A DNA stretch of 64,000 nucleotides, taken from Congeria kusceri (Eukaryota > Mollusca > Bivalvia > Myida > Dreissenidae). How positions within the stretch are numbered: position 1 is the stretch's first letter; each line of letters starts with the position of its first letter. A program made the translations under genes and the position numbers. Positions 35,001 to 43,924 of the stretch are shown here, one piece after another. The notes below the pieces were generated by a model that saw only the letters and a list, made by a program, of their open reading frames with translations, searched no databases and was not told the origin of the DNA. The stretch is from the NCBI GenBank assembly GCA_027627225.1, contig CM051030.1, forward strand, positions 20,355,105 to 20,419,104, written 5' to 3'.

Positions 35001-35197
35001 TGTACATTTAGATTCAGGTATACATTATAATTATATGTATATTATTAAAATAACTAAACTGCATGCATTAACGTGCCCTTATGTCCAATACGATTACAAA
35101 ACACGGAAACACCAATACCATATATAATATAAACACACGATATTTATGTTTTTCAGGAAAAGCTGTATATGTGAATACAACATTTGGAAAGGCTTAG
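22747..35197 (+). CDS. IgSF/FN3 single-pass membrane receptor or adhesion protein, 3' part of gene
   Basis: Sixteen exons join in one frame: 22747-23064, 23249-23539, 23881-24174, 24327-24641, 27963-28268, 29026-29307, 29632-29913, 31604-31903, 32939-33247, 33632-33769, 33855-33908, 34039-34075, 34330-34400, 34772-34784, 34929-35017 and 35157-35197. They encode eight Ig-type domains, one FN3 domain, a transmembrane helix and a cytoplasmic tail of roughly 110 residues ending ...VNTTFGKA. Ig exons are one domain each with phase-1 introns on both sides. Many N-x-S/T sites mark the outer part. The architecture resembles nephrin/CAM-like cell-surface proteins; ligand and role cannot be read from sequence. 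The first exon enters in phase 1, so a signal peptide and perhaps more domains lie upstream and were not found. An ATTAAA at 35313 is a possible poly(A) signal. Confidence 0.85.
23249..23539 (+). CDS. Receptor exon: Ig-like domain 2, F-strand Cys missing
   Basis: Acceptor TGTTTCAG, donor GTACGT, phase 1-1, 291 nt. It keeps the B-strand Cys (MISCTS) and Trp (YTWTYP), but the F-strand position reads FTVEAQ without Cys. A second Cys sits near the start (PPVCTY) and might pair instead. Confidence 0.8.
23881..24174 (+). CDS. Receptor exon: Ig domain 3
   Basis: Acceptor CTCTTACAG, donor GTAAGT, phase 1-1, 294 nt. Canonical core: ISCSSQ, YTWTPG, YTCMVQ. N-glycosylation sequons are visible at NVS, NNS and NAT. 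Confidence 0.85.
24327..24641 (+). CDS. Receptor exon: Ig domain 4
   Basis: Acceptor TATCTCAG, donor GTAAGT, phase 1-1, 315 nt. Core residues: VLCVSQ, YSWSNQ, RICTAQ. The following intron is about 3.3 kb and carries nested repeats. Confidence 0.85.
25951..27780. mobile_element. Interspersed element, interrupted by a nested insertion
   Basis: The left end is TTTTAGCTACACTATTCACC and the right end is GAATAGTCGAGCGCTCTATT with CAGCTCTTGTTG near 27780. The interior has 'CAACTCCATATCTCTATA', 'CACTGACCAAGGCCCATAAC' and 'CAGAATTATGCCCCTTTTTG' monomers. The monomer that should read CCCCTTTTTGTACTTAGAAA is split at about 26283 and resumes at about 27213 (TGTACTGAGAAATTC). This is an AGCT-type non-coding element familiar from bivalves. 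Confidence 0.65.
26284..27212. mobile_element. AGGGCTCC-type element nested in another element
   Basis: It starts AGGGCCCCCCAAAGTTTTTT with a TGTCTGTCCGTCCG tract, and ends GCCACTCAAGTGACAAAGCT. It matches 1797-2750 in order and in both termini. Because it splits a monomer of the surrounding element, it inserted later. Confidence 0.75.
27963..28268 (+). CDS. Receptor exon: Ig domain 5
   Basis: Acceptor TTTACAG, donor GTAATT (weak), phase 1-1, 306 nt. Core: LSCYSY, YSWSAP, ATCFAE, with an extra Cys two residues before the B-strand Cys and another in PQCTS. Sequons NVT, NGT and NQS. Confidence 0.85.
28269..29025 (+). other. Intron between Ig domains 5 and 6
   Basis: AT-rich, with no exon or repeat family that I recognise. 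Confidence 0.6.
29026..29307 (+). CDS. Receptor exon: Ig domain 6
   Basis: Acceptor TTGTTACAG, donor GTAAGT, phase 1-1, 282 nt. The most canonical domain here: IACPYT, FVWTLT, and the D-x-G-x-Y-x-C signature in DDGVYTCTAS. Confidence 0.9.
29632..29913 (+). CDS. Receptor exon: Ig domain 7, C-strand Trp missing
   Basis: Acceptor TCCTTGCAG, donor GTAAGT, phase 1-1, 282 nt. Both core Cys are present (MSCILE, YTCTGH) but the Trp position reads MIISKD. An extra Cys precedes the F strand (GRCEEAG). The 3' end of this exon is the source of the downstream tandem array. Confidence 0.85.
29857..31545 (+). repeat. Minisatellite built from the exon end plus splice donor
   Basis: About 22 degenerate units of 60-90 bp follow one another. 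Each starts near GGGACATAACCAGTACCCAG, runs through GCAGATTGATGTGCGTGTAT and TATGTAAGTACAACATTAC, and ends CATGTGT. Unit 1 overlaps the last ~57 nt of the Ig-7 exon, so every unit copies coding sequence, the exon-intron junction and ~30 nt of intron. Units start near 29938, 30018, 30092, 30170, 30251, 30330, 30409 and 30488, and go on to 31471. Several keep an intact TAT|GTAAGT donor. The unit at 30409 still reads QYPGSPSRQMDVRVL in frame. Confidence 0.9.
31604..31903 (+). CDS. Receptor exon: Ig-like domain 8 without the core disulfide
   Basis: Acceptor TTTGTCAG, donor GTAAAC, phase 1-1, 300 nt. Trp is kept (YTWQNC). The B-strand position reads VSLSFY and the F-strand position YRVFIS, so both core Cys are absent. 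D-x-G-x-Y is kept (HDYGSYRV). Two other Cys lie close together after the Trp (NCVSSC). It is the membrane-proximal Ig-type domain, just before FN3. Confidence 0.8.
31904..32938 (+). other. Intron between Ig domain 8 and FN3
   Basis: AT-rich, with no exon or known repeat. 32668-32688 matches 52489-52509 exactly (21 bp). Confidence 0.6.
32939..33247 (+). CDS. Receptor exon: fibronectin type III domain
   Basis: Acceptor TTAAACAG, donor GTAACT, phase 1-1, 309 nt. FN3 hallmarks: the conserved Trp in VTVAWTPG, the Tyr in MLYKKK, and TITGLTPGTEYQAFMFSHN with the typical L-x-P-x-T-x-Y pattern. An FN3 next to the membrane after a run of Ig domains is usual for adhesion receptors. Confidence 0.9.
33281..33450. 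repeat. Tetranucleotide microsatellite (GACT/AACT)n
   Basis: Imperfect GACN then AACT repeats in the FN3-TM intron. Confidence 0.9.
33535..33617. repeat. (AAAT)n microsatellite
   Basis: AATAAATGAATAAATACATA-type repeats ending just before the acceptor of the transmembrane exon. Confidence 0.9.
33632..33769 (+). CDS. Receptor exon: transmembrane segment
   Basis: Acceptor TGATATAG, donor GTAAGG, phase 1-1, 138 nt. A Ser-rich stalk (TPTSSSSAGA) leads into a ~23-residue hydrophobic helix (IAGGIVGGLVGILVIVLVAV). A basic, Cys-containing stop-transfer follows (RRYETICKCVRKR). Two GG/GxxG-like patterns in the helix could favour helix packing, and the Cys pair is a palmitoylation candidate. This is the last receptor exon not included in the duplication. 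Confidence 0.9.
33855..33908 (+). CDS. Receptor exon: cytoplasmic tail 1
   Basis: 54 nt, phase 1-1 (skippable in frame). It encodes ESSGQALYEKPAVAAINN, with tyrosine in ALYEKP. Confidence 0.8.
34039..34075 (+). CDS. Receptor exon: cytoplasmic tail 2
   Basis: 37 nt, enters phase 1 and leaves phase 2 (CATTGTAG acceptor, GTACGT donor). It encodes GEYDSLRNSNDI and contains a Y-x-x-L motif. Confidence 0.8.
34330..34400 (+). CDS. Receptor exon: cytoplasmic tail 3
   Basis: 71 nt, phase 2 in, phase 1 out. Asn-rich: contains GGYNNEQ and NAYDSL, that is one Y-x-N and one Y-x-x-L motif. Confidence 0.85.
34772..34784 (+). CDS. Receptor micro-exon: cytoplasmic tail 4
   Basis: 13 nt between CTCATTTCAG and GTAACA. 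It enters in phase 1 and leaves in phase 2, encoding DGLQ plus two bases. It is needed to connect the frames of its neighbours. Its exit phase matches both the next exon (34929) and the candidate alternative exon at 37734. Confidence 0.7.
34929..35017 (+). CDS. Receptor exon: cytoplasmic tail 5
   Basis: 89 nt, phase 2 in, phase 1 out. It encodes GKHLYSELWRQPVKDGERVY and then ENTAVHLDS, with motifs Y-S-E-L and Y-E-N-T. Confidence 0.85.
35157..35197 (+). CDS. Receptor exon: C-terminus and stop
   Basis: Acceptor TTTTTCAG; the first two bases complete a Gly codon. It encodes KAVYVNTTFGKA and stops at TAG 35195-35197, with a further Y-x-N motif (YVN). Confidence 0.85.
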
Positions 35198-37458
35198 TAT
35201 TCCAGTCTCGTCGAGTTATTTATATTTCAGTCATGATAATATTGCGCTTTTGATGTATCGTCGCTATAACGTGATATGTGTTCAACATTGCAAGAAAAAG
35301 TTAGCAGAATTAATTAAAAGCTAGATTCTTTTTACATATTTTGAATATTTATTCTCTAAATTGTGTTCATTTATCTTTAACAAGAGGTGTTTATTTTTGT
35401 AATGATGGTACCTTTGCATTTAATGTATTAAGATGCCACTGAACGAATTCACAATTTATTTATATTTAGACGTTTATTGAATGATAATGCTAAGCGATCA
35501 GAAAGTCTGTTGTTCCAAATCTAACCAAGTACATGTTTCATAAATGCACACATTTGGAGACAGGACGTTGGCGAACGTATCCTTAGAAGCCAAACGTTAT
35601 CAATTTATATAATTTCATTTCTTGAGTAACGAAAAACGATAGTTTTTTTGTTGTCCACTAAGAGTTATGCCAGTTATGATTCGACGTTATATATTTTTCA
35701 CTGGGGGCCTACACATTTACAGTACGTCGGTATTTAGTCAGAAATTGCATTTGTGCTTGCTTTTAATTCCATATTGAAGCTCACTGTATACAATTCTGAA
35801 TGGAAATGTGTACATTTAATATTAGTTTTATACGGTGTACCATGAATGCCATCGTAGTTTCGCGACTTCGACCTGTGCTCGCGAAAGGGCGCCGTCGCGC
35901 CAATACGATGCGCCGAAACAATAAATGGCGTATCGTGTCGGCACGTCGCGTCTGCGCCCTTTCATGAGCATATGTCGAAGTGCGAAACTACGATGGCATT
36001 AACAGGACACCGAAGTGATCCCTTGTTAAAAATCGGTGTTTGTCATTTAAAATGTAAATGCACAATGCCCTTGTATCGACGCGTTTCTTAAACAAAAATT
36101 GCAATATATTCATGCATGATATACACTTGTTCATGATAACAGTGTTCTTCTCGTTATTAGTTTGCAAATTAGGAGCGTTACTTTAGTTTTGTTTTTAAGT
36201 GTTCTGACCGCATAAAAGATATAGTCACATTTTCTGGTTAATAACGCATATATTAAATAAACTGTTTGTTAAAACCCAGTGCCATCTTTATTTAAAGTTC
36301 ATTCAAATTTTTAGATCAAAACATTGAATATTGAACAATCAATTTAAGCTTATGTCAAATAAGTGCAAATAATTGCATACACGCATTCAGTTGTGCATAC
36401 TACTACACTTCGTAGACGATATTGAAATAAATGTTTTATACTGCTAGTTAATTGTTGGTTTCTGAAACAACATGGAAACAAGCAGAAAGCCGATGGATTG
36501 TATAATTAGCATACCACTACTTGTTAACAGTATCTTTTAGGCAAATTCTATTACAAACATGCAACAATATTGCACATTACCACGTATACAAATCTATTCA
36601 GCTATTGTCACAAACAGCCATACGTACAAATATAAATTTATAAGATGCATTTACATGTGTTACCGGTTTAATATTATCAGCCTCATGGAAGTTTCAGCTG
36701 TTGAAATTAACACCATATTTTGTTTTAATATTCTTCAGCAAAGAGGTATTTCCATTCGAAATATTTAGGAATGTGAATTTGACATCCTTGATTACAATTA
36801 TTCACGATTTTCTCAATACATTTTTGATACTTGAAAATCCGCGCTGCGCAGTTACTATTTATAAATGTTTGTTTACGTAAGTACGATGTACTACGAACAA
36901 GTCCGGAAGCCAGTTCTATACTTATTTCCTTATTTATTTATGGTAAAATACGATTGTGCGAATTGCAATGCTAATCAAGATCAAAACTAATGCACAAAGT
37001 AAGTCCTAGTAGTCGAATCTGCAGCACAGTATATCGTCCAAGGACATAGTTTCTTGTCTTATTAAATGTAAGTGGTATGTGGACACAAACCAAACAGATA
37101 CTATATTCCAACTTAATTTCAACTATTGGCTTGCCTGCTAGTCGGATGTTCGCGCATCCAATCGCGCAAATGCATGTTTTTGATTTATGCTCGTCTTAAC
37201 AGTTTATGGAGATCATGTTACGTGTAGTGGGGGTATTTATGCATGCAGAGTCATTATGCATATAGCTACGAGACATTGTTTGCTTTGTCTATATTGTCAT
37301 AAATGGCATTAACAATTAACATTAGCCTATATAATGAAAGCTTTCAGAACAAACTCATCAATGAGCCAAACTGATTATATAGAAATACATTTTACATTTC
37401 AGGTTCTCAAGTACATTAAATTTAAAACAAATGTGTATACACTACTAGACCACGTCTA
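35198..37458. other. 3' flank / possible intron, with one MITE
   Basis: AT-rich. It holds the probable 3' UTR of the short form (ATTAAA at 35313) and the MITE at 35847-35998. If the exon at 37734 is used, this region is intronic. No other exon was supported. Confidence 0.5.
35847..35998. mobile_element. MITE with ~48-bp inverted repeats, TGCCATCG ends
   Basis: The left end TGCCATCGTAGTTTCGCGAC pairs with the right end, whose reverse complement reads TGCCATCGTAGTTTCGCACT. Pairing runs for about 48 bp to the GAAAGGGCGC block. The total is ~152 bp with a GC-rich centre. The right flank is TTA and the left flank is GAA, so the target duplication is imperfect. There is no coding capacity. Confidence 0.75.
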
Positions 37459-37701
37459 GCGTGTCGTTGGAAAACCGGGTTTAATGCATCAGCGTAAAGT
37501 GTCGTCCCGGATTAGCCTGTGCAGTCCGCACAGGCTAACTCGGGACGACATTTTCCGCCTACAGTGGAGTTATGTTAAGAAGAGACTTCCTTGAAACAGA
37601 AAATAACATACAAGCGAAAAATGTCATCCTAAAGTTCGCACAAGCTAATCCGGGACGACACTTTACGCAGATGCATTAAGCCCGGCTTTCCCAAGACACG
37701 C
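37459..37701. mobile_element. MITE with long inverted repeats, dreissenid-type
   Basis: The left arm GCGTGTCGTTGGAAAACCGG and the reverse complement of the right end GGCGTGTCTTGGGAAAGCCG pair for ~65 bp, through GTAAAGTGTCGTCCCGGATT. Inside is a second hairpin, GCCTGTGCAGTCCGCACAGG. I associate this family with Dreissena genomic sequence, from memory. It sits ~30 bp upstream of the acceptor of the exon at 37734. Confidence 0.75.
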
Positions 37702-37733
37702 CACATTAACGTATTATTATTATTATGTTACAG

Positions 37734-37794
37734 ACGGCGAGCACATGAAAATATGTACGAGGGCCAAAACTATAGTCAACCCATAAAGGCATAA
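37734..37794 (+). CDS. Candidate alternative last exon of the receptor
   Basis: Acceptor ATTATGTTACAG, then an exon entering in phase 2 that reads RRRAHENMYEGQNYSQPIKA and stops at TAA 37792-37794. Joined to 34784 or 34075 (both phase 2) the frame is kept and the first codon becomes Arg. The peptide is Tyr/Asn-rich like the rest of the tail (MYEGQNYSQ). It would replace the last two exons. It could also be a leftover from an older tail duplication; expression is unproven. Confidence 0.55.
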
Positions 37795-37929
37795 CAAATA
37801 TGTTTGCTTCAGGTAACATGCCCCCAAAAATTAGGGTCGGTAGGTAGGGATTTTCATATATATTTTTTTTTGGTTAATGGTCGACTTAAAAATCTAAACT
37901 AAATGATATTCAAAACATATCGGTATTAT

Positions 37930-38095
37930 CCTTAAATATTGTTTTGAAGTGGATGCTATCAAAAAAACAACATTTATCCAAAAACATTTAATTTTGGAAA
38001 AAGGTAAATAAAACAAAAAATATATATATCTGACAAACTCAATAAAATGTTCTAGGTTCGGGGCATGTTTAAGGGTAGGTCGGGTAACCTGAAAC
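37930..38095. repeat. Repeat fragment shared with 3250-3410
   Basis: Collinear with 3250-3410 (GAAGTGGATGCTATCAAAAA, ATCTGACAAACTCAATAAAA, GGGTAGGTCGGG). Class unknown. Confidence 0.5.
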
Positions 38096-39353
38096 AAACA
38101 GATGTTTTTTACGCCTTATAGTAGTCGACGTTCATCTATAATACATTATGCCAATACGTTATCTATGTGATACTCGCATTTAGCTCGTACACACACGCTA
38201 TAAAAACAAGTTGTAGATTCTGTTAAGATGGAGATAACCATCGAAATGTTAATCAGTGTTAATCAAAACGGCTGATTTAGATATGTTGACAAGGCGGAAC
38301 AATTTAGTGGGACTGATGGTATAATATAGGAATGACATCACCAGGAGAGAAACCATTATTACCATCCGCTGGTAATTTATTTGAGGCAAGTGACCGATTG
38401 CCTATGCAGTACAGGACAATACAAACAATACAACAAAACATAATATATTCTCCTTCAACACACTTCACATGTAAGTATGTGTTAGCGTGTAGATATAGTA
38501 AAACGCGTTTGACGTGTCTACATTGTACATGTAAATCTACAAGGAAGTCTTCCTCGTTAAATACTTAAGATCATTAGCCAAGTTGTAGATTTGCCTGTAA
38601 GGTGTTCATAACTCTACACGTGTAGTATCATTGGTAAACTATACTGATTCACTATGTAAGGCAATATGAATAACATATGCACACATGCATTAATATTCAC
38701 ATTTAAGTTGTTGTAAGGGTCTTCTCTTTCATTATGTATACCTCACCCACATACATGTTATATTAACATGCAACATCATTATACAAATATGGCATGAATG
38801 AGTAATACATTGGTTGCAGAGCTAAATAAAACGATTATTCATCATCTAGGCATGTTTGCAACATACGTGGTATAAATATCAATGGTTTTAACTGTATTAA
38901 AATATCTCGCGTAAGAAGTATTTCATTAAATACTAAGTTTTTTTCGCTTCTATGTGTTTATCTTAAAGAGAAATTATTAATGTAATTTGAAACACGATTT
39001 TTTTCCGTATGTGCCCACAGCCTATTAAGTTCAATTAAGTATTTATAACGCATTTAACATACAACAAAACTATTATGAATACAAATGTTTTACGAAAGGT
39101 ATGTACACTACACGAGGAAACATTAATTTTATTTAACTGAATTTGATTTTATCAGTATGTTTGCAGTTTATTACCTCTGTCATTCTTTTGATTCTAATGG
39201 AGTACATTGATACACACTGAACAATGCGCAATAACTGTGTTTATAAAGGAAAACAAATCATCGCACTAGTTCTCTTCTCTTTGCCCAATAATTTTTCAAT
39301 CGTCGTTTGAAACTTTACTCGTTTAGATAAAACATTGATGGAAAAACCGTTAG
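38096..39353. other. No recognisable feature
   Basis: AT-rich. The short open frame at 38332-38568 has no family resemblance or splice support. Confidence 0.45.
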
Positions 39354-39747
39354 TGCCATCGCGTATGAATGGGCTGATCTTAAACGCGATACTCGATAGT
39401 ACGATAACGAAAACGCGAAAACACGATGATAACGCGACATTACGATAACGATAACGCGATACTAACACAGAACGTTTATGATAATGCGATATAATTTCGT
39501 GTTATCATCATCGTACTGTCGCATTTTCACCATCGTAATATCGTACTGTCGTGTTGTCGCGTTATCATAATCGTACTGTCTTGTTATCATCATCGTACTG
39601 TCGCGTTATCATCATTTTACTATCGTGTTATCGCGTTTTCATCATCGTACTGTCGCGTTTTCCTTATCGTAGAATCGTGATTTCGCGTTTTCATTATTGT
39701 ACTATCGAGCATCGCGTTTAATATCAACACATTCATACGCGATGGCA
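39354..39747. mobile_element. MITE with TGCCATCGCG ends and CGATAAC/CGTACTGTCG interior
   Basis: The left end TGCCATCGCGTATGAATGGG and the reverse complement of the right end (TGCCATCGCGTATGAATGTG) pair for about 70 bp, including TTAAACGCGAT and CTCGATAGTAC. TTA flanks both sides (39350-39352 and 39748-39750), as expected for a 3-bp target duplication of the PIF/Harbinger type. The interior is short repeats of GATAACG on one side and CGTACTGTCGCGTTATCATC on the other, so nearly the whole element can fold on itself. Confidence 0.75.
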
Positions 39748-40114
39748 TTAATGTTTTTATATCGGTTTAACGGTTATCTAGCGTGTAAAGCACAATTTAC
39801 ATAGTCGTATAACAAAAGCCCCCCCATCAACACGTGTCAGGAAGTATAGCGCGGTGGATAGTGTTATGCCCGATTTCTGTACGCATAAATCAGTGATTAA
39901 ACTATGATTGTTTGCTAACGGGTTTCTGTACCATCTTAAATCATGGCTGCACGAGGAACGTGTACTACTTATGAATAATTAATAATTATTTGTATATTGA
40001 TTTCTGTACCACCACTGTTGAAATGCTCCAGGAAAAGTTATTTTGTCCAAATAATCAAAGGTTATCGGCTGATTATTTGTATACATTTGTAAAATATGGC
40101 GGACAACTTAGAGG

Positions 40115-40444
40115 TTGTTATACATGATGATGAACGTTAAGAAAGTCAACGACTTTGACGTCCACGAGTACGTAGTTAGAGACCGGATGGTTGTCGATTT
40201 TGAAGTCCAGTTTCTTTTGGCCAACGATGGAATCAGAGACTTGTTTGATCGAATGGGTTTAACTTCATGTAAAAGACATTTCCGTTGTTTCCGTTTTACA
40301 ACTGCGTTTCGCTACCGCGTTCGTCCGTTTAAAGGACGAAACAATGAAAAAGCAATTGTAATAGGGATTTCTCCGACTTTAGTGATTGTTTACGGACAGC
40401 CGGACCAGCGGATGACAAATAGAAGAACGATGTCATTGAAATAG
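40115..40444 (+). CDS. Uncharacterised open frame, 109 codons
   Basis: ATG at 40115 (alternatives within MLYMMMNV) to TAG. Basic, with Arg/Phe-rich blocks (SCKRHFRCFRFTTAFRYRVR) and an ending VIVYGQPDQRMTNRRTMSLK. I do not recognise a domain. An overlapping upstream ATG in another frame reads MADNLEVVIHDDER then stop. It could be an exon of a transposon gene or a chance frame. The identical copy at 58814-59143 says nothing about selection because the whole block is duplicated. Confidence 0.25.
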   Translation: MLYMMMNVKKVNDFDVHEYVVRDRMVVDFEVQFLLANDGIRDLFDRMGLTSCKRHFRCFRFTTAFRYRVRPFKGRNNEKAIVIGISPTLVIVYGQPDQRMTNRRTMSLK

Positions 40445-43400
40445 TGGGAACAGTTCTTTATTACTTGCAAAACATGCATTGACACTGAAACTAAGTTGTT
40501 GTTGTTTTTTTCCAGCATAATTAACGCTCTCGATATACAGTATATGCCATATAGAAACACATCCAATACTGAGTTAAATACCTATAAAATTCAGTTGAAC
40601 TTTAAACACGTTTCTGATCGTAATGTATTTTTCAAGCAGTTGAATGTTTGCATAATCTATTACCGCCCGGCGCGGAAAAGCTTCCTATCAACAGCTGCAA
40701 CATCGGCGTAATGTTGTATCTGTCGTCTGTTGATTTGAATACCATTGCCAAGAATGTGAATGTTAATAGTTTATTCCAGTAACACGAAAGTTTATATATG
40801 GTATAACTGGGTATATAAATTGACGATATATCGTTGCGTGTTTTTATGGGATATTTAACAGAATGAAAGGTTTGATAATAAACAAATAGTCGGTCTTTAC
40901 AGACAGGTATCCGAACATCTGTTCCTACGAAATTCGTTTCTTCGCTATTTTTGACATAGGCCGACAATGGTTCCTACATGATTATGACACCCCGGACACT
41001 CGTTCCTACATTACTTTGATAGCTCGGACATTGGTTTCTGCAGTATTTTGAAAGTCCGGACAATCGTTCTTAGTTAGTATTATTGTCACCCCGGATATCG
41101 CGATCGATATGTTTTATATATCGGCGATATTAACACGGGTAGGAGACGGTGGTGGCTTCCGATGTGGTCCGGTGGTGCAAAAATATTGTTAACAGTGCAT
41201 ATGACTGTCCAATTGTGTATTCTTTTCTTATGATAAAGGTGCTTTTTAAGAAAACGGCCAATATCATTACCAATAGAAATGATAAAAGAACACACGTTCA
41301 TAATTTCGTTAAATAATGTACAAAAATAAAGGCTGTAGGATTTTTATAAGTTGAAGTCATTGAACTAATATGTATATGATACTCTATGTACTGACATGTT
41401 AACCCGTCCGAGTTCTTACTACAACCCATTATGAATTGTGTGACGACTGACGATGGTCACAATATAAATGTCTTCATATACGCATTACATGTTTTGCAAT
41501 AATATGTAGTTGTTGTTAGTTTTCTGGGGATTTCATGAGATGACGTGGTCCGGTGGCGCTGAGGTGGTCCGGTGGTGCTGAGTTGGCTGATGTTCATGAA
41601 ACCGAAGTTGGAATTGGAAGACACAACTGTTTTTGTATCTAAATTGTACATATATATAAATTTATGCAAATTAGGTACCAAACAACTGACCTTCATACAT
41701 TGATGAAGCGCCAAAAAGAGCGTTTCAATTCCTAAATAAATTATCTTACAGGCAGGTGAGCAAACGAATCGAAAATAATAATTGCATTGAAGTACACGAT
41801 GACCTTCGTTATTTGGTGCGTTTGTATTCAATAACGCGACATGGTTAGTATGACGTATTTATGAGCATAATTCTACTAAATGTCACAAAGAATTTATGAA
41901 TATACGTGACATTATTGAAAACTTCTTACGAATATGTTTTTGATGACGTCCCAAGAGGCTGTTATTCCACGTATTAGACTGCGACTGCATTTTGCGATCG
42001 GCATTGTCGCATCCGCTAACGCCGACGCAAACGCTATTCCGTCCGTTTGTTACTCGCGATCGTGTCATATTTATTTAGACATTATAACGCGTTAATTGTG
42101 TGTATGACCACCGACTTTTAACAGTGTATGTTCTAAGTCGATACCCAATTTACAACTACTGCATTTTCAAATACGTGTATTACTAACGCCATTTAACGTA
42201 TAATGTTCCTGTATAAATATCACCTGGCGATTGCGATATTTATATAATGTATAAAAACATAGAGCACCAAAATGATATTGTATATAATTGAAACATGATT
42301 ATGGCATTGGTTCTATAATATATGTAATTTTGATAATATATGCATTTGTTATCAATTTAATAGTTCATACTATCTATCAACAATATACACTTCTTTGTAT
42401 CAACGTCTTTATTTATTATATACCAACTGTGCACTGTAACGAATTTTTTTTTATTGATAACCCTGCTGAAAGGTTTCATTAAAAAAAAATGTAATACTTC
42501 TTTTGTTATTATTCATGCAGATGAGGTGTACACAATTTAATTTTTCTTTCGGCTACTTTCAAGATGTTTTGAAAACAAATATAGTAATACCACTAGTACG
42601 TTAGCCCGGTACCACACATGATCACAGACTCCTGACAATGCTGCATGTTTTTCAGCCATTTTTATTATATATCTATAGAATTGAACGATGTACATGGTGT
42701 ATGATATATTAGTTGAATTATTCGAACGGTACTAGAGCACAAACATTTCGTTTAATCAATACACCTTTCTGAGTCTCCTATCTTGGGTTAATAGCTTAAA
42801 ATATATTTACAAAAATACACCAAATATTCATGAGTCGGTTTAAATTTTGTTGATAATGAGGGGCTAATCCATTTACTGAAACTATGGGAAACTGATTTTT
42901 TTTTTTATAATCACGCTGCAGACGTCTGCACTTAACATTGTCTGATTTACATACTAATGTTTTCTGATTTTGACTCTTTATTAATCTGTATTCTCCAAAC
43001 TCTAGCACGTATTTGACGATTATGTATCATACAATTGCATGTACATGCATAAGTATCTCCAGAATACAAAAACGCATATAGCATCTGGTGACAAGGGATA
43101 ATCAAAACAGATCAGTATGCGATTAAACATGAAATACCGTAATCGCTATACGGATAATCCTTATGCACTTTCCAAATAATGTTCGGATAACGGAATTAAA
43201 ATCGACACATATAGAAGTACTTGTAACACCATTAAAACAGCATAACTGCATACGTTTAGCTCGCAAACATTAACCCGACACTGACCTTTATGCATGACTA
43301 TATTAAAATACCGTTACGATGAATATTACTTACCGTACTGGAATCGAGTTAAATCGATTAAAGCGTATCGCACTAAATACACAGTTTTGACATCATTAAA

Positions 43401-43924
43401 CACGTAAAACATGTGCACGAACGAAACCGAGTACAAATACAGGAAACAATTCAAGCGCGTAATTTATACTAAAAGAGATCACGAGTATCAGGTTAATGTT
43501 GGCGATCTATACCCACTGAAAATCCGGCTTGTACCGTTATATGGACGAACTGTTTAACATTTAACAGTTTAGTATTGTTATATGTTTGGTAAAATATAAA
43601 TGTTAGGAACTACGAATCGCTATCACGTCGATAATGCCTATTAATAACCTAAAACTGTGACACATGTGTTAACAGTTATCATAGTCTATGCCCAGTTTCT
43701 TTACATTGCACGAGAATTATTCGCGAATGTTAATCCGCTGTTGGGTTTCTCAAATCACGAATAACTCTGATCCATGAAATATGTCCCCTTGTGGAATAAT
43801 TCATGTGTAATTCATCGTCTGCGTTTTTTTTTATATAAACGAAGATTTACTCCGTGTCATTTGTCCATTGTTCAAATAAACATACCTAAGGGGTGGATTA
43901 TTGGACAGATCTGTGTAGTTTGAA
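40445..43924. other. No supported gene; short tandem motifs
   Basis: About 40905-41095 carries five or six units of ~35-50 bp (CCGGACACTCGTTCCTACAT type). GTGGTCCGGTGG occurs near 41163, 41544 and 41563. A minus-strand frame at 41831-41457 (124 codons) has no recognisable content. The rest is AT-rich. Confidence 0.5.

Noticed and set aside
41457..41831. Minus-strand 124-codon frame (and its copy at 60156-60530)
   Set aside because: No domain, no splice support, low-complexity Thr/Tyr end. The identical second copy only reflects the block duplication.
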